From assembly GCA_010909725.1 (NCBI GenBank), contig JAACMV010000019.1, positions 434,001-498,000 on the forward strand: a stretch of DNA of 64,000 nt. The letters run 5' to 3'. The notes beneath the pieces were generated by a model that was not told the DNA's origin, searched no databases, and was given only the letters and a program-made list of their open reading frames with translations. Shown piece after piece: positions 42,651 through 53,320 of this stretch; the first letter of the stretch is position 1, and the number at the start of each line of letters is the position of its first letter. The stretch comes from Picochlorum sp. 'celeri' (taxonomy: Eukaryota; Chlorophyta; Trebouxiophyceae). The translations under genes and the position numbers were made by a program.

Positions 42651-45293
42651 ATGGGATCTGAGAATGAGGACCATGATGGTATCTCATTCGACTACATAGA
42701 ACGAAAATTTCATGGTGCCGCTGACCAGGCAGCAAGTGTTTTTGACATTGGCAACAATATAACGTCTTTTTTTGCGGATATTATTTCATCACCTGCTCAG
42801 AATGTGTACAGAGGTATCGATAGAAATCTATTTGCTGTATTTCAAGGTGAAGAGGATGGGTCTGGTGCGGACATGGAAGGGGGTAAACCTGTGGTTTCTG
42901 GTTCCAGTTTTGGAGGATTCTCACATGAAAAGCAAGTCTTGCTGAAAGTGGAGGTGTCGCAGTCGTGGGAGACAAAGCTCGCAAAACATATCAGTACACT
43001 TTTCAGTTTGGTTGTTTCTGGATTATTGATCTCGTTAATCGTGATAAAGGTTCATGTGGATTTTGCATCTCTTGTGCAAGGGAATGCATATTTTGTTGCG
43101 TCAGTGTCAATTGTGAGTATTCTTGCTGCAATTGTTCTTCTCGTACTGGTCCAGTTTTCTTGGAGGGTATATAGTGCACGAAGAAATGAATTTGAGTGGT
43201 CGGCGAGGAGGTTGTATATTAGTTCGTGTGCATACTGCATCCTTTGTATCCAGTTTATCAACTGTGTGCTGATGATTGGATGCATGGCAATTTTAGCTCG
43301 GGATCCTTGCAAATGGCGGAATAAAGCAGCAGCATTTCTGGGACTGATACAGTGGACTTGCTGGAATACGACATTTTTATTGTTTACAATAATGTCTCAT
43401 AATGGAAGTATTTGGAGGAAGAAGAAAACAAAGGGGATTGGATCTGTTAGAATACGAGGGACAAAGCTCATCATGGATGCCCCACTGAGTATTCATACAT
43501 TCAAACTTGTGCTGTGGTGCTTTTTTGAGATTTGGATAATATTAATATTTTGGTCATCGTGGGATTTCTTTTCGAATGAATGCATTGCACTTGTTGCAGA
43601 TGAATGCCGTATAGCAACTGACACCAAGGCCTTTATTGCAATGAGTCTTGTTGGGTGTGGGGCGTATCTGATGGCGTATTGGTTTTACAGTAGTAGGACA
43701 AATTCGGATATTGAATCCAGATCGTATGCAGAAATGAGATTTGTGAGGATTATATTTGGTCTTCAGCATGCATATGTGCTGCCTTTATTCATTGTCCTGG
43801 TTCTCAGTAATATTTTACTCACAGCGATCAACATGAATTCCTGCTGGACATATGTCGAAGTATGGTTGGGGGTAGCACCTCTTCAAGCTACTGGAACATG
43901 TACAGCTGTGATACTCGCCCATTTTTATATGCCAATATCTGGAAGGGACTCGAAATTATTATCGTCATTTTTGCAAGAATTCTCTTGGACTGAAGATGCA
44001 ACCAAGACATGCATGGACGCCCGAAATAAATTGCTGGAATTTTGTTCATCGGCAGATGATGACGTCGAAACACTGCGAAAAGAGCCCATCTTTTGTGTGG
44101 AGTCTGCTATTCGGAACATGTACTTGGCAAACTTTACATACTCCTGTGGGGCAGACATAGATATCACAGAGGATGTGCAAGGTATTGGGTGGGGCAACCT
44201 GAAAGATGCATTGAGCCTGATGCATGTAAATGAGTGGGAAATTCTGAGGGAAGAATCAACTGATACAACTTGTCTGATGGCATGGCAGGGAACATCGACC
44301 CTTGTCATCTCGTTCAAAGGTACAGCAAGTCATCAAAATGTCAAGACTGACCTCGACTTTGTCAAAGTTGTGCATCCACCAAAGAGATCTGTTACTGTTC
44401 TTGGAGGCTTTAAAGGATTGAAAGAAATAAAGTCAACACCGAGAGTCCATCGAGGATTTTATGATGCCTGGGTTGGAAATGGGTATAATGAAAAGGTTTT
44501 GGAAAAGGTTCAATCATTTCTATCCTCAAGACGCAAGGACACTTCTGACGAGATAAAAATTCATATATCCGGGCACAGCTTGGGAGGCGCCTTGGCATCT
44601 CTCTGTGCAATTGATGTATACACTCTGTTGCAGGCAGAGAATCTATCTGCAACAGATTGTATCTCAGTATACACTTTTGGGCAGCCACGAGTTGGAAACA
44701 GGGCATTTGCGGTTGATTACGATGCCAAAATCCGCAATCATTTCTCTGTTATCCATGATCAAGATCCTGTCGTCAGAATTCCAAAGGGAAATTATAAACG
44801 AAATGGAGCCCGCATCATCATCAACCAGAAAGGAGACCTCATCGTGAATCCCACCTTTTTGGAAACCCATCTGCTTAATGGACAGACACGGGTCCGTGAT
44901 CATTTCATCGAGGGATACCGAAAATCATGGATGAACATCATCAAGCAGCAGTTTGGCCCTAAATACTTGATGGGAATCCAGAATGGCCGCGAAGGCGCAA
45001 CAAAGTTGAGCACCATTGTAGACCTCAACAGGGCCCTGATGGGAACACATTTGGATCTGGAATCCCTCGAAGCATTCGAAGTGCACCCCAAAACGGACGA
45101 AGAGGTCGAAAAAGAAAGCAAAAAGACATCGCATCAGATTGTTGAGAAGAAGAATGCCGGCTTTGGCCCACACATGCTCGTATGCTGTGTGAGGTCCATT
45201 CCAAGCAGACTTGAACCAGACTCTCCCGCTGGGCCAGAGCAACATGCTGCTCAAGGTCCATTCCAAGCAGACTTGAACCCCAAAGCACCATGA
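42651..45293 (+). CDS. Polytopic membrane class 3 lipase, diacylglycerol-lipase-like
   Basis: Intronless, 880 aa from the ATG at 42651. The N-terminal half has about seven to eight hydrophobic segments (for example STLFSLVVSGLLISLIVIKV, VASVSIVSILAAIVLLVLVQ, IQFINCVLMIGCMAILA, LVLWCFFEIWIILIFW, LPLFIVLVLSNILLTAI). The C-terminal half is an alpha/beta-hydrolase lipase_3 domain: VISFKGTASHQNVKTDL, VHRGFYDAWVG, nucleophile elbow GHSLGGALASL with Ser643, YTFGQPRVGN, Asp in VIHDQDPVVRIP and His in VRDHFIEGY. This topology is that of animal DAG lipases and related plant membrane lipases, acting on membrane glycerolipids. The last 45 residues hold a partly duplicated motif, GPFQADLNP/GSIPSRLEP region, from a 26-bp direct repeat read in two frames. 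Confidence 0.85.
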   Translation: MGSENEDHDGISFDYIERKFHGAADQAASVFDIGNNITSFFADIISSPAQNVYRGIDRNLFAVFQGEEDGSGADMEGGKPVVSGSSFGGFSHEKQVLLKVEVSQSWETKLAKHISTLFSLVVSGLLISLIVIKVHVDFASLVQGNAYFVASVSIVSILAAIVLLVLVQFSWRVYSARRNEFEWSARRLYISSCAYCILCIQFINCVLMIGCMAILARDPCKWRNKAAAFLGLIQWTCWNTTFLLFTIMSHNGSIWRKKKTKGIGSVRIRGTKLIMDAPLSIHTFKLVLWCFFEIWIILIFWSSWDFFSNECIALVADECRIATDTKAFIAMSLVGCGAYLMAYWFYSSRTNSDIESRSYAEMRFVRIIFGLQHAYVLPLFIVLVLSNILLTAINMNSCWTYVEVWLGVAPLQATGTCTAVILAHFYMPISGRDSKLLSSFLQEFSWTEDATKTCMDARNKLLEFCSSADDDVETLRKEPIFCVESAIRNMYLANFTYSCGADIDITEDVQGIGWGNLKDALSLMHVNEWEILREESTDTTCLMAWQGTSTLVISFKGTASHQNVKTDLDFVKVVHPPKRSVTVLGGFKGLKEIKSTPRVHRGFYDAWVGNGYNEKVLEKVQSFLSSRRKDTSDEIKIHISGHSLGGALASLCAIDVYTLLQAENLSATDCISVYTFGQPRVGNRAFAVDYDAKIRNHFSVIHDQDPVVRIPKGNYKRNGARIIINQKGDLIVNPTFLETHLLNGQTRVRDHFIEGYRKSWMNIIKQQFGPKYLMGIQNGREGATKLSTIVDLNRALMGTHLDLESLEAFEVHPKTDEEVEKESKKTSHQIVEKKNAGFGPHMLVCCVRSIPSRLEPDSPAGPEQHAAQGPFQADLNPKAP

Positions 45294-45579
45294 TATCTCT
45301 TGTTGTCTCATCATTTGCTTCCTTGTAATACACCTTTGCAGCTACTATGCATGTATGACTGAAGAATTTCTTCGAAGAGATCTGCTTGCAGATCTCTTCT
45401 GTCTCTAGGGAGAGGCAACTATGCCATGCATTCATGTGGTCACGGCATCCAGTCCTGCTCATAGTATTCATAAAATAAAAAACAGAGTATCAATCAACAC
45501 ATAGTATTCGAAAAATCGGCCAGGGTTTCCACAACACAAAGAAGAAGAAAGAAGAGCATTGTCACGTGGCTTCCGTGGA

Positions 45580-46836
45580 ATGTTCACGACAACGCGTGGG
45601 GTGAATGCTTTACGCATTCCACACACATGTCATAAGACACGAGTAAGACACCATGGTATAGTCTACGTCGGTAGTAGATCTGTAGTCGAGACGACTGAAC
45701 CCACTGGCAATCGGGGCAATTCTTGCCCAGTGCCCGGATATGGCATGGCATCCACCCAAGGTCCACGAGAGACGATGGAGGATGTCTCATATGTTGTTGA
45801 AAATGGTCCATGTGGCTATATGTTTGCAAGTACGTTGTTATATTCCGAGATCCGATGATGGAATACTACCAGGCATGTGACAATACGTTGCTGTGTAGCT
45901 GTGCTTGATGGGCATGCTGGTATCGCATCAGCAGCGTATTTAGAAGAGCACTTGTTCGATTCTGTCAAGAGTGTTTTAACAGAGTATTCTGTCGGTGCTG
46001 TGTGTCTGCCAGAGGAGATGGATGAGGGGTTGTGTTGTCCTTTAGAGTTGACATCCGTGTTGACTGATTCATACAGAAAGGCGGATGAAAAGCTTTTATC
46101 ATGGCTGACACGTACGTGATGCTATATTTGTTTGTGAGTGTATATGTCGTATACTTGAATGGGATAGGTGTATGCAGAACAACCAGATCCAGAGCGTGGG
46201 AGTGGGTGTACTGCAACAACAGTTCTTGTGAACAAGGAACGAATCATCGTAGCAAACGTAGGAGATAGTAGAGCAGTCATGTCTCGCACAAATGGTCCAA
46301 TTGATCTTAGTACCGAGCATAGAGTGTACGGGACTGGAGAGGTGGTTGCTGCAGAATCACAGCGTGTTGAAGAGTCTGGCGGATGGGTGGAAGATGGAAG
46401 AGTATGCGGTGTTTTGGCTGTATCTCGGGCTTTCGGGGACGCCAATTTCAAAGGAGAAGGACTCAAAAACTTGTTAGCCGATGGCATTCGCGATGGGTTC
46501 TGGTCCAAAGAATTTGCAGACTCGGTCACCTTTGTCAAGGACCCAGTCATATCAGTACCAGATGTTTTAGAGATGAGCGTATCGTCCGACACAGATGAAT
46601 TTGTTATCGTAGCATCTGATGGACTATGGGATGTTGTATCCAGTAAAGAAGGATGTGACTTTGTCAAGAAGGATTTGAGAAAGGGACGCAGTCCTGCAGA
46701 GGCAGCATCCAGACTGGTGGATATTGCCACTCGGCGAAGAACCAGCGACAATGTCGCAGTCATAGTGATTGATCTGCAAGGTGAAGACTACTGGAAGTCT
46801 GAACCGACCAAAACGAAACTATTTGGTCTGTTTTAA
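45580..46836 (+). CDS. TAP38/PPH1-like PP2C protein phosphatase, plastid
   Basis: Exons 45580-45829, 45899-46111 and 46178-46836 with introns of 69 and 66 nt give 373 aa. PP2C core: GYGMASTQGPRETMEDVSYV, the first splice giving FATVLDGHAG (metal-binding Asp), GSGCTATTVLV, IIVANVGDSRAVMSR, GRVCGVLAVSRAFGDANF, EFVIVASDGLWDVVSS and TSDNVAVIVI. The GPRETMED start, the ESGGWVEDGRVCG segment and the insert DGIRDGFWSKEFADSV resemble plant TAP38/PPH1, the thylakoid phosphatase that dephosphorylates LHCII during state transitions. The Thr/Arg-rich N-terminus (FTTTRGVNALRIPHTCHKTR) fits plastid import. Unlike the plant protein it ends at KTKLFGLF without a C-terminal membrane helix. The second acceptor was chosen at TATGCAG because only it keeps frame. 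Confidence 0.8.
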
Positions 46837-47063
46837 TCCATGTAATTCATGACACTGATTTCTTGGGAGAGACACAAGAGAGCCACCCACCCACGAGATG
46901 ATTGATTCGTATCCTCGGATGCGTACCGTAATTACATTCTGCTCCCATACTAAAATTGTAGTTGAAATACTTTATATAGATCATATTCGACGAGCGATCA
47001 AGAGACATATCTGAGAGCGTGGCGATTGGTGGCTGATAGAACGCATTCGACGATAGAATAAGC

Positions 47064-48626
47064 ATGGCACCGCTGTTCGTATCATGTGACCAACTGAGGA
47101 ACATATACTCTCCTCTGACCACTCGGGGAATGCATAGTCTGCCGGGGAAGCAAGGGCGTATCGTTCCATTCGTCCGGCCTTCCAAAAGCATTTCCAGGCA
47201 GCAGATATTCGTATCTGCAGTTCCTGATCATGCGATCCATGAGCAGAGTTCTGATCAGAAAAATGGTGTGCCACATACGGTGGGCGTAGAGAACAGTAAT
47301 GGGCTATTGGCGGTGCATGGGGGAGAAATGTCTGGCAGACCACGAGTGTCAGGTGGGTTTTTGTCACCGATTGGGGGCAATTCTTCACATATGATGTTCT
47401 AATATTGCTCATGATGGATTATATATCTGGTATTGGGTGCAGATTCTCTGACGACGCCAATTGTTCAGACTGCGACGTATACATTTACGAATACACAAGA
47501 GTTGATCGATTATCAGGAGGGTCAATATGGTAGTTATGAATATGGACGGTATGGGAATCCAACAGTCAAGACGTTGGAGGATAAGATCAAGGCGATGGAG
47601 CTTGCAGAAGATTGCTTGGTGTCCTCGAGTGGGATGAACTCTGCGACGACCATGCTTTTGGCTCTTGTGCCGGCAGGGGGTCATATTGTGACGACGACAG
47701 ACTGCTATAGAAGAACAAGGTGCGTTTTCTAGGACTGCTACTGTTTTAGGCGGGGGAAAATGTATATTGATTCATCTTCCGTGTGCAGGCAATTTATTCA
47801 AACCTTTTTACCCAAAATGGGAATCACAGCGACAGTGATTGATCCATCTGACCTCGGAGCATTGGAGAGAGCTTTGGATGAGCACAATGTTGCTCTCTTC
47901 TTTTCTGAATCTCCAACAAATCCATATCTGCGTTGTGTGGATATTCCCAAGATCAAGGCTCTCTGTGAGCCAAAGGGTGCAGCTGTCGTCATAGACTCGA
48001 CGTTTGCGACTCCAATTAATCAACAGGCTATTACTCTGGGAGCTGATCTTGTGATCCACTCGGCTACAAAGTACTTGGGAGGACATCAGGATGTTTTAGC
48101 TGGGGCCATTGCTGGGCGATCAGATTTGGTTGCATCCGTGCGACACATGCACCATATTCTTGGAGGAACTATAGATCCACATGCAGCGTATTTGGTAATG
48201 AGAGGTATGAAGACTCTTGATGTTCGAGTAGAGAGGCAAAATGCAACAGGCATGGAGCTTGCTCGTCGCCTTTCAGCGCACCCAAAGATTTCTCATGTAC
48301 ATTATCCTGGTCTGGAGAACCATCCAGATCATGAGATCGCGAAACAACAAATGAAAGGATTTGGAGGTGTCATCAGTTTTGAAGTAGATGGAGACCTGTG
48401 GCGAACAGCAGCCCTCATTGATGCTGTCAAGCTACCATACATTGCTCCATCCCTTGGAGGAGTAGAGACATTAATTGAGCAGCCAACAGTGGTCAGTTAC
48501 TGGGATCAAGGCCCAGATAAGCGAGCTGAGATAGGTATCAAGGACAATTTGATCAGATTCTCCTGCGGTATTGAGCCAGTAGATGATGTTTGGGCAGACC
48601 TGGAACAGGCATTGGATTCCATCTGA
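47064..48626 (+). CDS. CGS: Cystathionine gamma-synthase, plastid
   Basis: Exons 47064-47352, 47443-47719 and 47789-48626 with introns of 90 and 69 nt give 467 aa. PLP enzyme joining cysteine with an activated homoserine, the first committed step of methionine synthesis. The N-terminal 85 residues are a transit region; then LLAVHGGEMSGRP, spliced VSDSLTTPIVQTATYTF, the EYGRYGNPT motif, LVPAGGHIVTTTDCYRRT joined to RQFIQTFLP, VIDSTFATP and the PLP lysine in SATKYLGG (Lys283), ending with SCGIEPVDDVWADLEQAL. The TTPI...GGHIVTTTDCYRRTR block favours CGS over cystathionine gamma-lyase or beta-lyase. The plant MTO1 regulatory segment is not evident in the N-terminal extension. A GNAT gene begins 65 nt beyond the stop. 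Confidence 0.9.
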
Positions 48627-48691
48627 TTCCACACATATACATGCATCCCTCCACTACGTTTTGTATTCATTTTTCTAAGTTTTAAATAAAA

Positions 48692-49429
48692 ATGTGGGCA
48701 ACACCTCGTCCGTGTACTCTTTCGAGTGGCATTCCCCCTCGAAGGACAGCCCACTGCCAATTCACGGGACGGGCGACCAGGAGCGATGGAAGGGTCATGC
48801 CATATCACGATTCTAGAGAAAATGTGCCACATATGCGCCATGAGTTTGAGCCACTGAAGTTTGAGGACAAGGTATTCTCAGTGTCAGAAATGTCTGTTGA
48901 AGACATTTCTGCTGCTTCTGTGGTACTGACGCGAGCGTTTGCTGCATCGCCGCAGTATATTCCAATTCAAGAGTGTAAAGAGTATTGTCGCAGTATGTTG
49001 GATAGAATGCCAGAGGGGGCCATGCTGGTTGGTAAAATGCATCCAGTGGTGGCAGATGAAGACCCCTCTCCATCATGGTTGCCCGAGGGGCAGGAGAGTC
49101 GGATTGTAGCCACGGCATCTATTTCATTCTGTAGTAAATCAAGGGAAAATTTCTTGTCGCTCAAGCCTCCGGACGACGATGCATATTTGTGCAATATTGC
49201 AGTGGATACGAGTTTTCGTAGAATGGGACTAGCAAAGCACATGCTGCAGTGCGTGGAACATTTCAGCCAATCTCAGGGCTATCATACGATATATTTACAT
49301 GTGAGATTGGGAGACGAGGCGGCCATTTCTTTGTATGAGCAAGCTGGGTACAAACAGGTGGCAGCAGACAGTTGGCTGGTCAAACTGCAAAATAGAACCC
49401 CAAATGCACTCTATTGCAAAGAGATTTGA
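48692..49429 (+). CDS. GNAT-family N-acetyltransferase, probably organellar
   Basis: Intronless, 245 aa from the ATG at 48692. The acetyl-CoA site is visible in motif A, YLCNIAVDTSFRRMGLAKHML (R-x-x-G-x-A), followed by IYLHVRLGDEAAISLYEQAGYKQV, typical of the RimI/plastid GNAT group. The N-terminal 45 residues are Arg/Ser/Pro-rich (RPCTLSSGIPPRRTAH) like a transit peptide. The substrate, protein or small molecule, cannot be told. It follows CGS by 65 nt on the same strand. Confidence 0.8.
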   Translation: MWATPRPCTLSSGIPPRRTAHCQFTGRATRSDGRVMPYHDSRENVPHMRHEFEPLKFEDKVFSVSEMSVEDISAASVVLTRAFAASPQYIPIQECKEYCRSMLDRMPEGAMLVGKMHPVVADEDPSPSWLPEGQESRIVATASISFCSKSRENFLSLKPPDDDAYLCNIAVDTSFRRMGLAKHMLQCVEHFSQSQGYHTIYLHVRLGDEAAISLYEQAGYKQVAADSWLVKLQNRTPNALYCKEI

Positions 49430-49876
49430 CATGCATATGAACGACATATTTACATAGTATAACGAATCTGTGAATTATTTCTGTGGAGCGCTCAATGTTG
49501 CGTCAAGGCATGGTTGCGTCATCCATGATGGAGCACTGTTGCAATTCAATTGAATCTTGGGGGGACGCGGGTCGACCCGCCGTCCAAAAAATCTTGGAGC
49601 AATCAATCGTAACCCTACCATGACAACCGTAAATGGAGGATTACGGCAGGTTTCTGAAGGTGATAAAAATTGTCATAAAATTGTTGTAGCCTATTAAGAT
49701 ACGAGATTCGCTCAAGAGTCTACAGAGCAGATATCGCAACTTTTGCCTTGACAAATCTCTCTCTTTTGGTTTCGGGACTTTGTCTGGCGCATCTCGTATC
49801 ATTTTGATGCATATCTATAAGAGTATTGTATCATTGTAATTCAAGATTAATACTGGGTTTGAATTTATATTCGACA
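49430..49876. promoter_or_regulatory. Region upstream of the peptide transporter
   Basis: 447 nt. TTGCGTCA occurs twice in direct orientation, 49498-49505 and 49514-49521; the core TGCGTCA is a typical bZIP site. A 14-bp perfect palindrome GCGGGTCGACCCGC at 49567-49580 stands out by its GC content. No gene is seen. Confidence 0.4.
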
Positions 49877-52088
49877 ATGTCAGGTGATTTGGTTGACAAG
49901 ACCCTACCCCCTGCTGGTTCCGACGGAGCAGAGAGCAGCGGTGCAAAGGAAGAGACTGCGGATGTTGCTGCATCTGAGAGCAATGAAGAAACGCTTGAGG
50001 TGACAGCCTCGGAGGACAAGAGAAGGAAGATACTTGCTCATAACACAACCTTGTCTCCCTTTGATATGGCACATTCAAAGTCGGCTCCTCCTGTTTCAGC
50101 ATCAGACAAGTTGCCGTGGCGCTCCAATCCTATGTTCACGAGAGCCCCCTTCATCATTGGTCAAGAGTTTTGTGAACGTTTGGCCTATTACGGGATTGCT
50201 ACAAATATTATCACGTTTCTGACAGGGGAGTTGAACTACAGTAACAGTTCAGCTGCATCGTTTGTGAATATCTGGTCTGGCACCTGCTATCTGACACCAT
50301 TGATTGGTGCATTCTTTGCTGATGCATATTTTGGTCGGTTCTGGATCATATTTTGGTTCTCCATCGTATACATGATTGGTCTGACAGGGCTTGCATTATC
50401 AGCTGGTATCCCTGCATTGCGGCCAGATCCAGGGCAGAATGCTTCGACTGGTCAGGCTGCATTCTTTTGGATCATGATGTATCTCGTTGCGTTGGGTACG
50501 GGAGGTATCAAGCCTAACGTGTCAACATTCGGAGCGGATCAGTTTGACAAGGATGATCCAAGGCATCTTAGAATGCTGCCAAGTTATTTCAACTACTTTT
50601 ATGCATCCATCAATTGTGGCGCTATTCTCAGTGCAACTGTGGTTGTGAATTTGCAAACAAATGTATCCTGGACCGTTGGATTTGCAGTTCCAGCAGCAGC
50701 GTTTGCAGTTGCCTGTATCATTTTCCTTCTCGGTTCAAAGCTCTATGTGCGTTTGCCACCAGGTGGTTCGCCCTTTGTACGTATTTTCAAGACAATTCGT
50801 GCTGCCATTGCCCATCGCAAGAGAAAGCTTCCAGAAGACCCTCGCCATCTTCATGAAGTACCAGGAGACTGGAGTATTGTTCCTGGGCAGCCAAAGTTGC
50901 CTCACACTCAAGGTATGAAATGGCTTGATAAAGCAGCAGTCCCACAAGAACTTGGCGCGATACAAGAAGTCAGTGATGAGTCAGAAGAGGATGTTGAAGC
51001 TACCACTGGGGATCTGAAAGGCAAGATTGACAGGTTCTTGAAAACTGTGACTGAAGTTGAAGAAGTCAAAGCTATATCAAGGCTGCTCCCAATCGCGTTC
51101 ACATTGATATTCTATAATGCAATTTATGCTCAAATGACTACCATGTTTGTTCTTCAAGGAGAAGGAATGGATACAGCGTTGGGTTCATTGAATGTAGCTC
51201 CAGCAACTGTGTCAGTGTTGGATTCCATCTCTGTGATTGTTTTTGTATTCATTTACGACATGCTCATTGTGCCAGCATTCAAAAAGTGGGGCCATCCAAT
51301 CTCACCTCTTGTCAGAATCGGTGGTGGATTTGTGTGTGCCATCCTGTCGATGGTTGTTGCCGGCATTGTTGAAGTTGTGAGGCTCAATATCGTCAATGAC
51401 AACAACCTTGAAAATGTAGATCCAACTCAGGATGGTGCACCAACAGTCCCAATGTCTGTATGGTGGCAAATACCTCAGTATGCATTGGTTGGTATGTCAG
51501 AAGTTGGAGCCATGATTGGAAGTATGGAATTATTCTACCAGGAGGCACCAGATGGAATGCGCTCCACGTGTGCAGCTTTGCAGCTGTTATGCACCGGTCT
51601 AGGCTCGTACGTAGCTGCAGCTCTTGTAGCAATCATTCAAGCCATTACAGCAACCGGAGGATCACCTGGTTGGGTTGCCGACAACGTCAACCAGGGTCAC
51701 ATGTACGTCATATATATATCGATCAACTTTTGCATGACAGGGATTACTCACACATCATATATACATTCATTGCAGGGATTACTTCTTCTTCACATTGGCA
51801 ATCATCATGGCCATCGTGCTTGTTGGATATGTATTCATTGCCAGGGCATTCGTGTACAGAACCCAAGAACATGTTTCCTTTGATGTGGAAGCAATTGCCC
51901 TCTCTGCAGAAATGAGAACTGGAGTATCTTGTGCACCTGCCTTTAACAAGGCAATGTCTTCGGACGTTAAACAAGGAATGACCGAGTTTTACTCATTGCG
52001 AGCCTCGCAGTCACAAGAATACCTCCACTCCTACCTCTCCAGTCTTCGCTCAAGAAGGTCAAAAGTTCTCAATCAACCGTCAGTCTAA
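49877..52088 (+). CDS. POT/PTR-family proton-coupled peptide transporter
   Basis: Exons 49877-51702 and 51776-52088 with a 73-nt intron give 712 aa. About 12 membrane helices; the proton-coupling ExxER-type motif reads FIIGQEFCERLAYYG in helix 1, and the PTR signature GTGGIKPNVSTFGADQFD follows helix 4. Helix 7 onward includes QMTTMFVLQGEGMD, and the late region QIPQYALVGMSEVGAMIGSMELFYQEAP is typical. The N-terminal 90 residues are acidic and Ser-rich. The splice joins NQGHM to DYFFFTLAIIMAI. A second acceptor, 35 nt earlier and followed by the same GGATTACT, would change the frame and lose the last helix. Substrate, di-/tripeptide or nitrate, unknown; the intact ExxER motif favours peptides. 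Confidence 0.9.
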
Positions 52089-52188
52089 AGAATGTCATGC
52101 ACAGTCTACTGATTTACACATACTACTTCTTTTACATGAAACTCAACACCATATGTTTGCGTAGCATATTGTCTGTAAGAAACGACAT

Positions 52189-52647
52189 TTACTTTTTAGC
52201 TTTAAGCGTATTTCGTGCTCTAATCTTGGATCTATTCTGCAGCTTGTTCAAATACTTGGTCTCCCTCATCATCTCCACAACATCTCGATGCTCCTCTCCC
52301 TCCTCCATCATCCGAGCTACTTTCCTTTGCATCTCCACTAGGCTCTTTCCATTCCCTTCATCCGCCAACTTCCACAGCCACTCCGGCACATCTTCATCCT
52401 TCAGTTCCTCAGGATCTTTGCCATTTTTCAACACATTCAAGCCAGGCACAACCCTTCTGGCCCCATCGGTACTCTCACTGCTAAAACCTACATACATTGC
52501 ACGATGATATGAATGTATTGATGTCTGATTCGCTTTCAAATACATCAGCGTACCAATTCTGCCAGCAGTCGATGTTTGACAGTTCGAAATGTCCCGTCCT
52601 AACAAAAGGCGAACACTACGGGCGCTTCTTTGCACTAGCATTGACAT
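52189..52647 (-). CDS. Mitochondrial large ribosomal subunit protein mL54
   Basis: Intronless, 152 aa. The conserved block VPGLNVLKNGKDPEELKDEDVPEWLWKL, shared by MRPL54/yeast Mrpl37, lies at about 68-94, followed by a basic helical tail (MRETKYLNKLQNRSKIRARNTLKAKK). The first 45 residues (MSMLVQRSARSVRLLLGRD) are a classic Arg-rich mitochondrial presequence. It converges on the peptide transporter with 100 nt between stops. Confidence 0.82.
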   Translation of the reverse strand: MSMLVQRSARSVRLLLGRDISNCQTSTAGRIGTLMYLKANQTSIHSYHRAMYVGFSSESTDGARRVVPGLNVLKNGKDPEELKDEDVPEWLWKLADEGNGKSLVEMQRKVARMMEEGEEHRDVVEMMRETKYLNKLQNRSKIRARNTLKAKK

Positions 52648-53320
52648 TTTCTATTACTCTATCAATGCTTCTGAGTTGCACACGCATCCATAGTGTTGCT
52701 CCAGATGATCTCCACTAATGTCTCAATTACGGAATATTCCTGAGGAAATAGCGCCATATATCGATTCTTTCTTACTCTCTTTGGCCAGGAAAGAAGAGAA
52801 TTTGGATAGAAATGACTCCATCATGCGCAAATCTGGGCTTGAGACTACGACTGGTTGTTTTCATAATTTTAATGAAGGAAGTTTGTATTGCATGATGCCT
52901 CATGTGGGTAGTGCTTTCACTGATCCACGTCCCTCCCCCATTACAATATATTTTTAGTTTTTCAATAATTTTGTAGTTCATGTCATAGTCCTATTGCAGT
53001 CGAGTCCTCTGGGGAACGGCAGCGCGAAGACACGGGTATTCAGCATTCGATTCGCTGTTTTCGTTTTGAAAGTCTAGTCGCCCCGAAAGATTCCATCTTT
53101 TTCTTTCATTATACTTTAATTATAGAATTAGATTGTGAAGGCGACAAAAGGAAAGGAACAGACGCTTGGATCGATAGGTTGAGGTGTGTGTCTTGTTTTC
53201 TCGCGGACGTGTTTGTGGTCTTGTTTGCTACCGCGATTGAAAGGATGATGTCGTGAGCCCATCACATTCATACAGACAATGAACAGTGTCTTTGTTGACC
53301 CTCTTCATTGAATTGATGCA
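52648..53320. other. Intergenic, no supported gene
   Basis: 673 nt between mL54 and the SANT gene. A plus-strand ORF of 79 codons starts at 52718 (MSQLRNIPEEIAPYIDSFLL) but has no recognisable homology and is followed directly by AT-rich sequence; it could be a first exon or chance. The 53150-53320 stretch could be the 5'UTR of the SANT gene. Confidence 0.3.

Noticed and set aside
11870..46845. TGTAA polyadenylation signals near several stops (for example 11870, 41280, 45325, 46841)
   Set aside because: TGTAA is the chlorophyte signal, but in AT-rich DNA this 5-mer near 4 of about 30 stops is close to chance; no consistent spacing seen.
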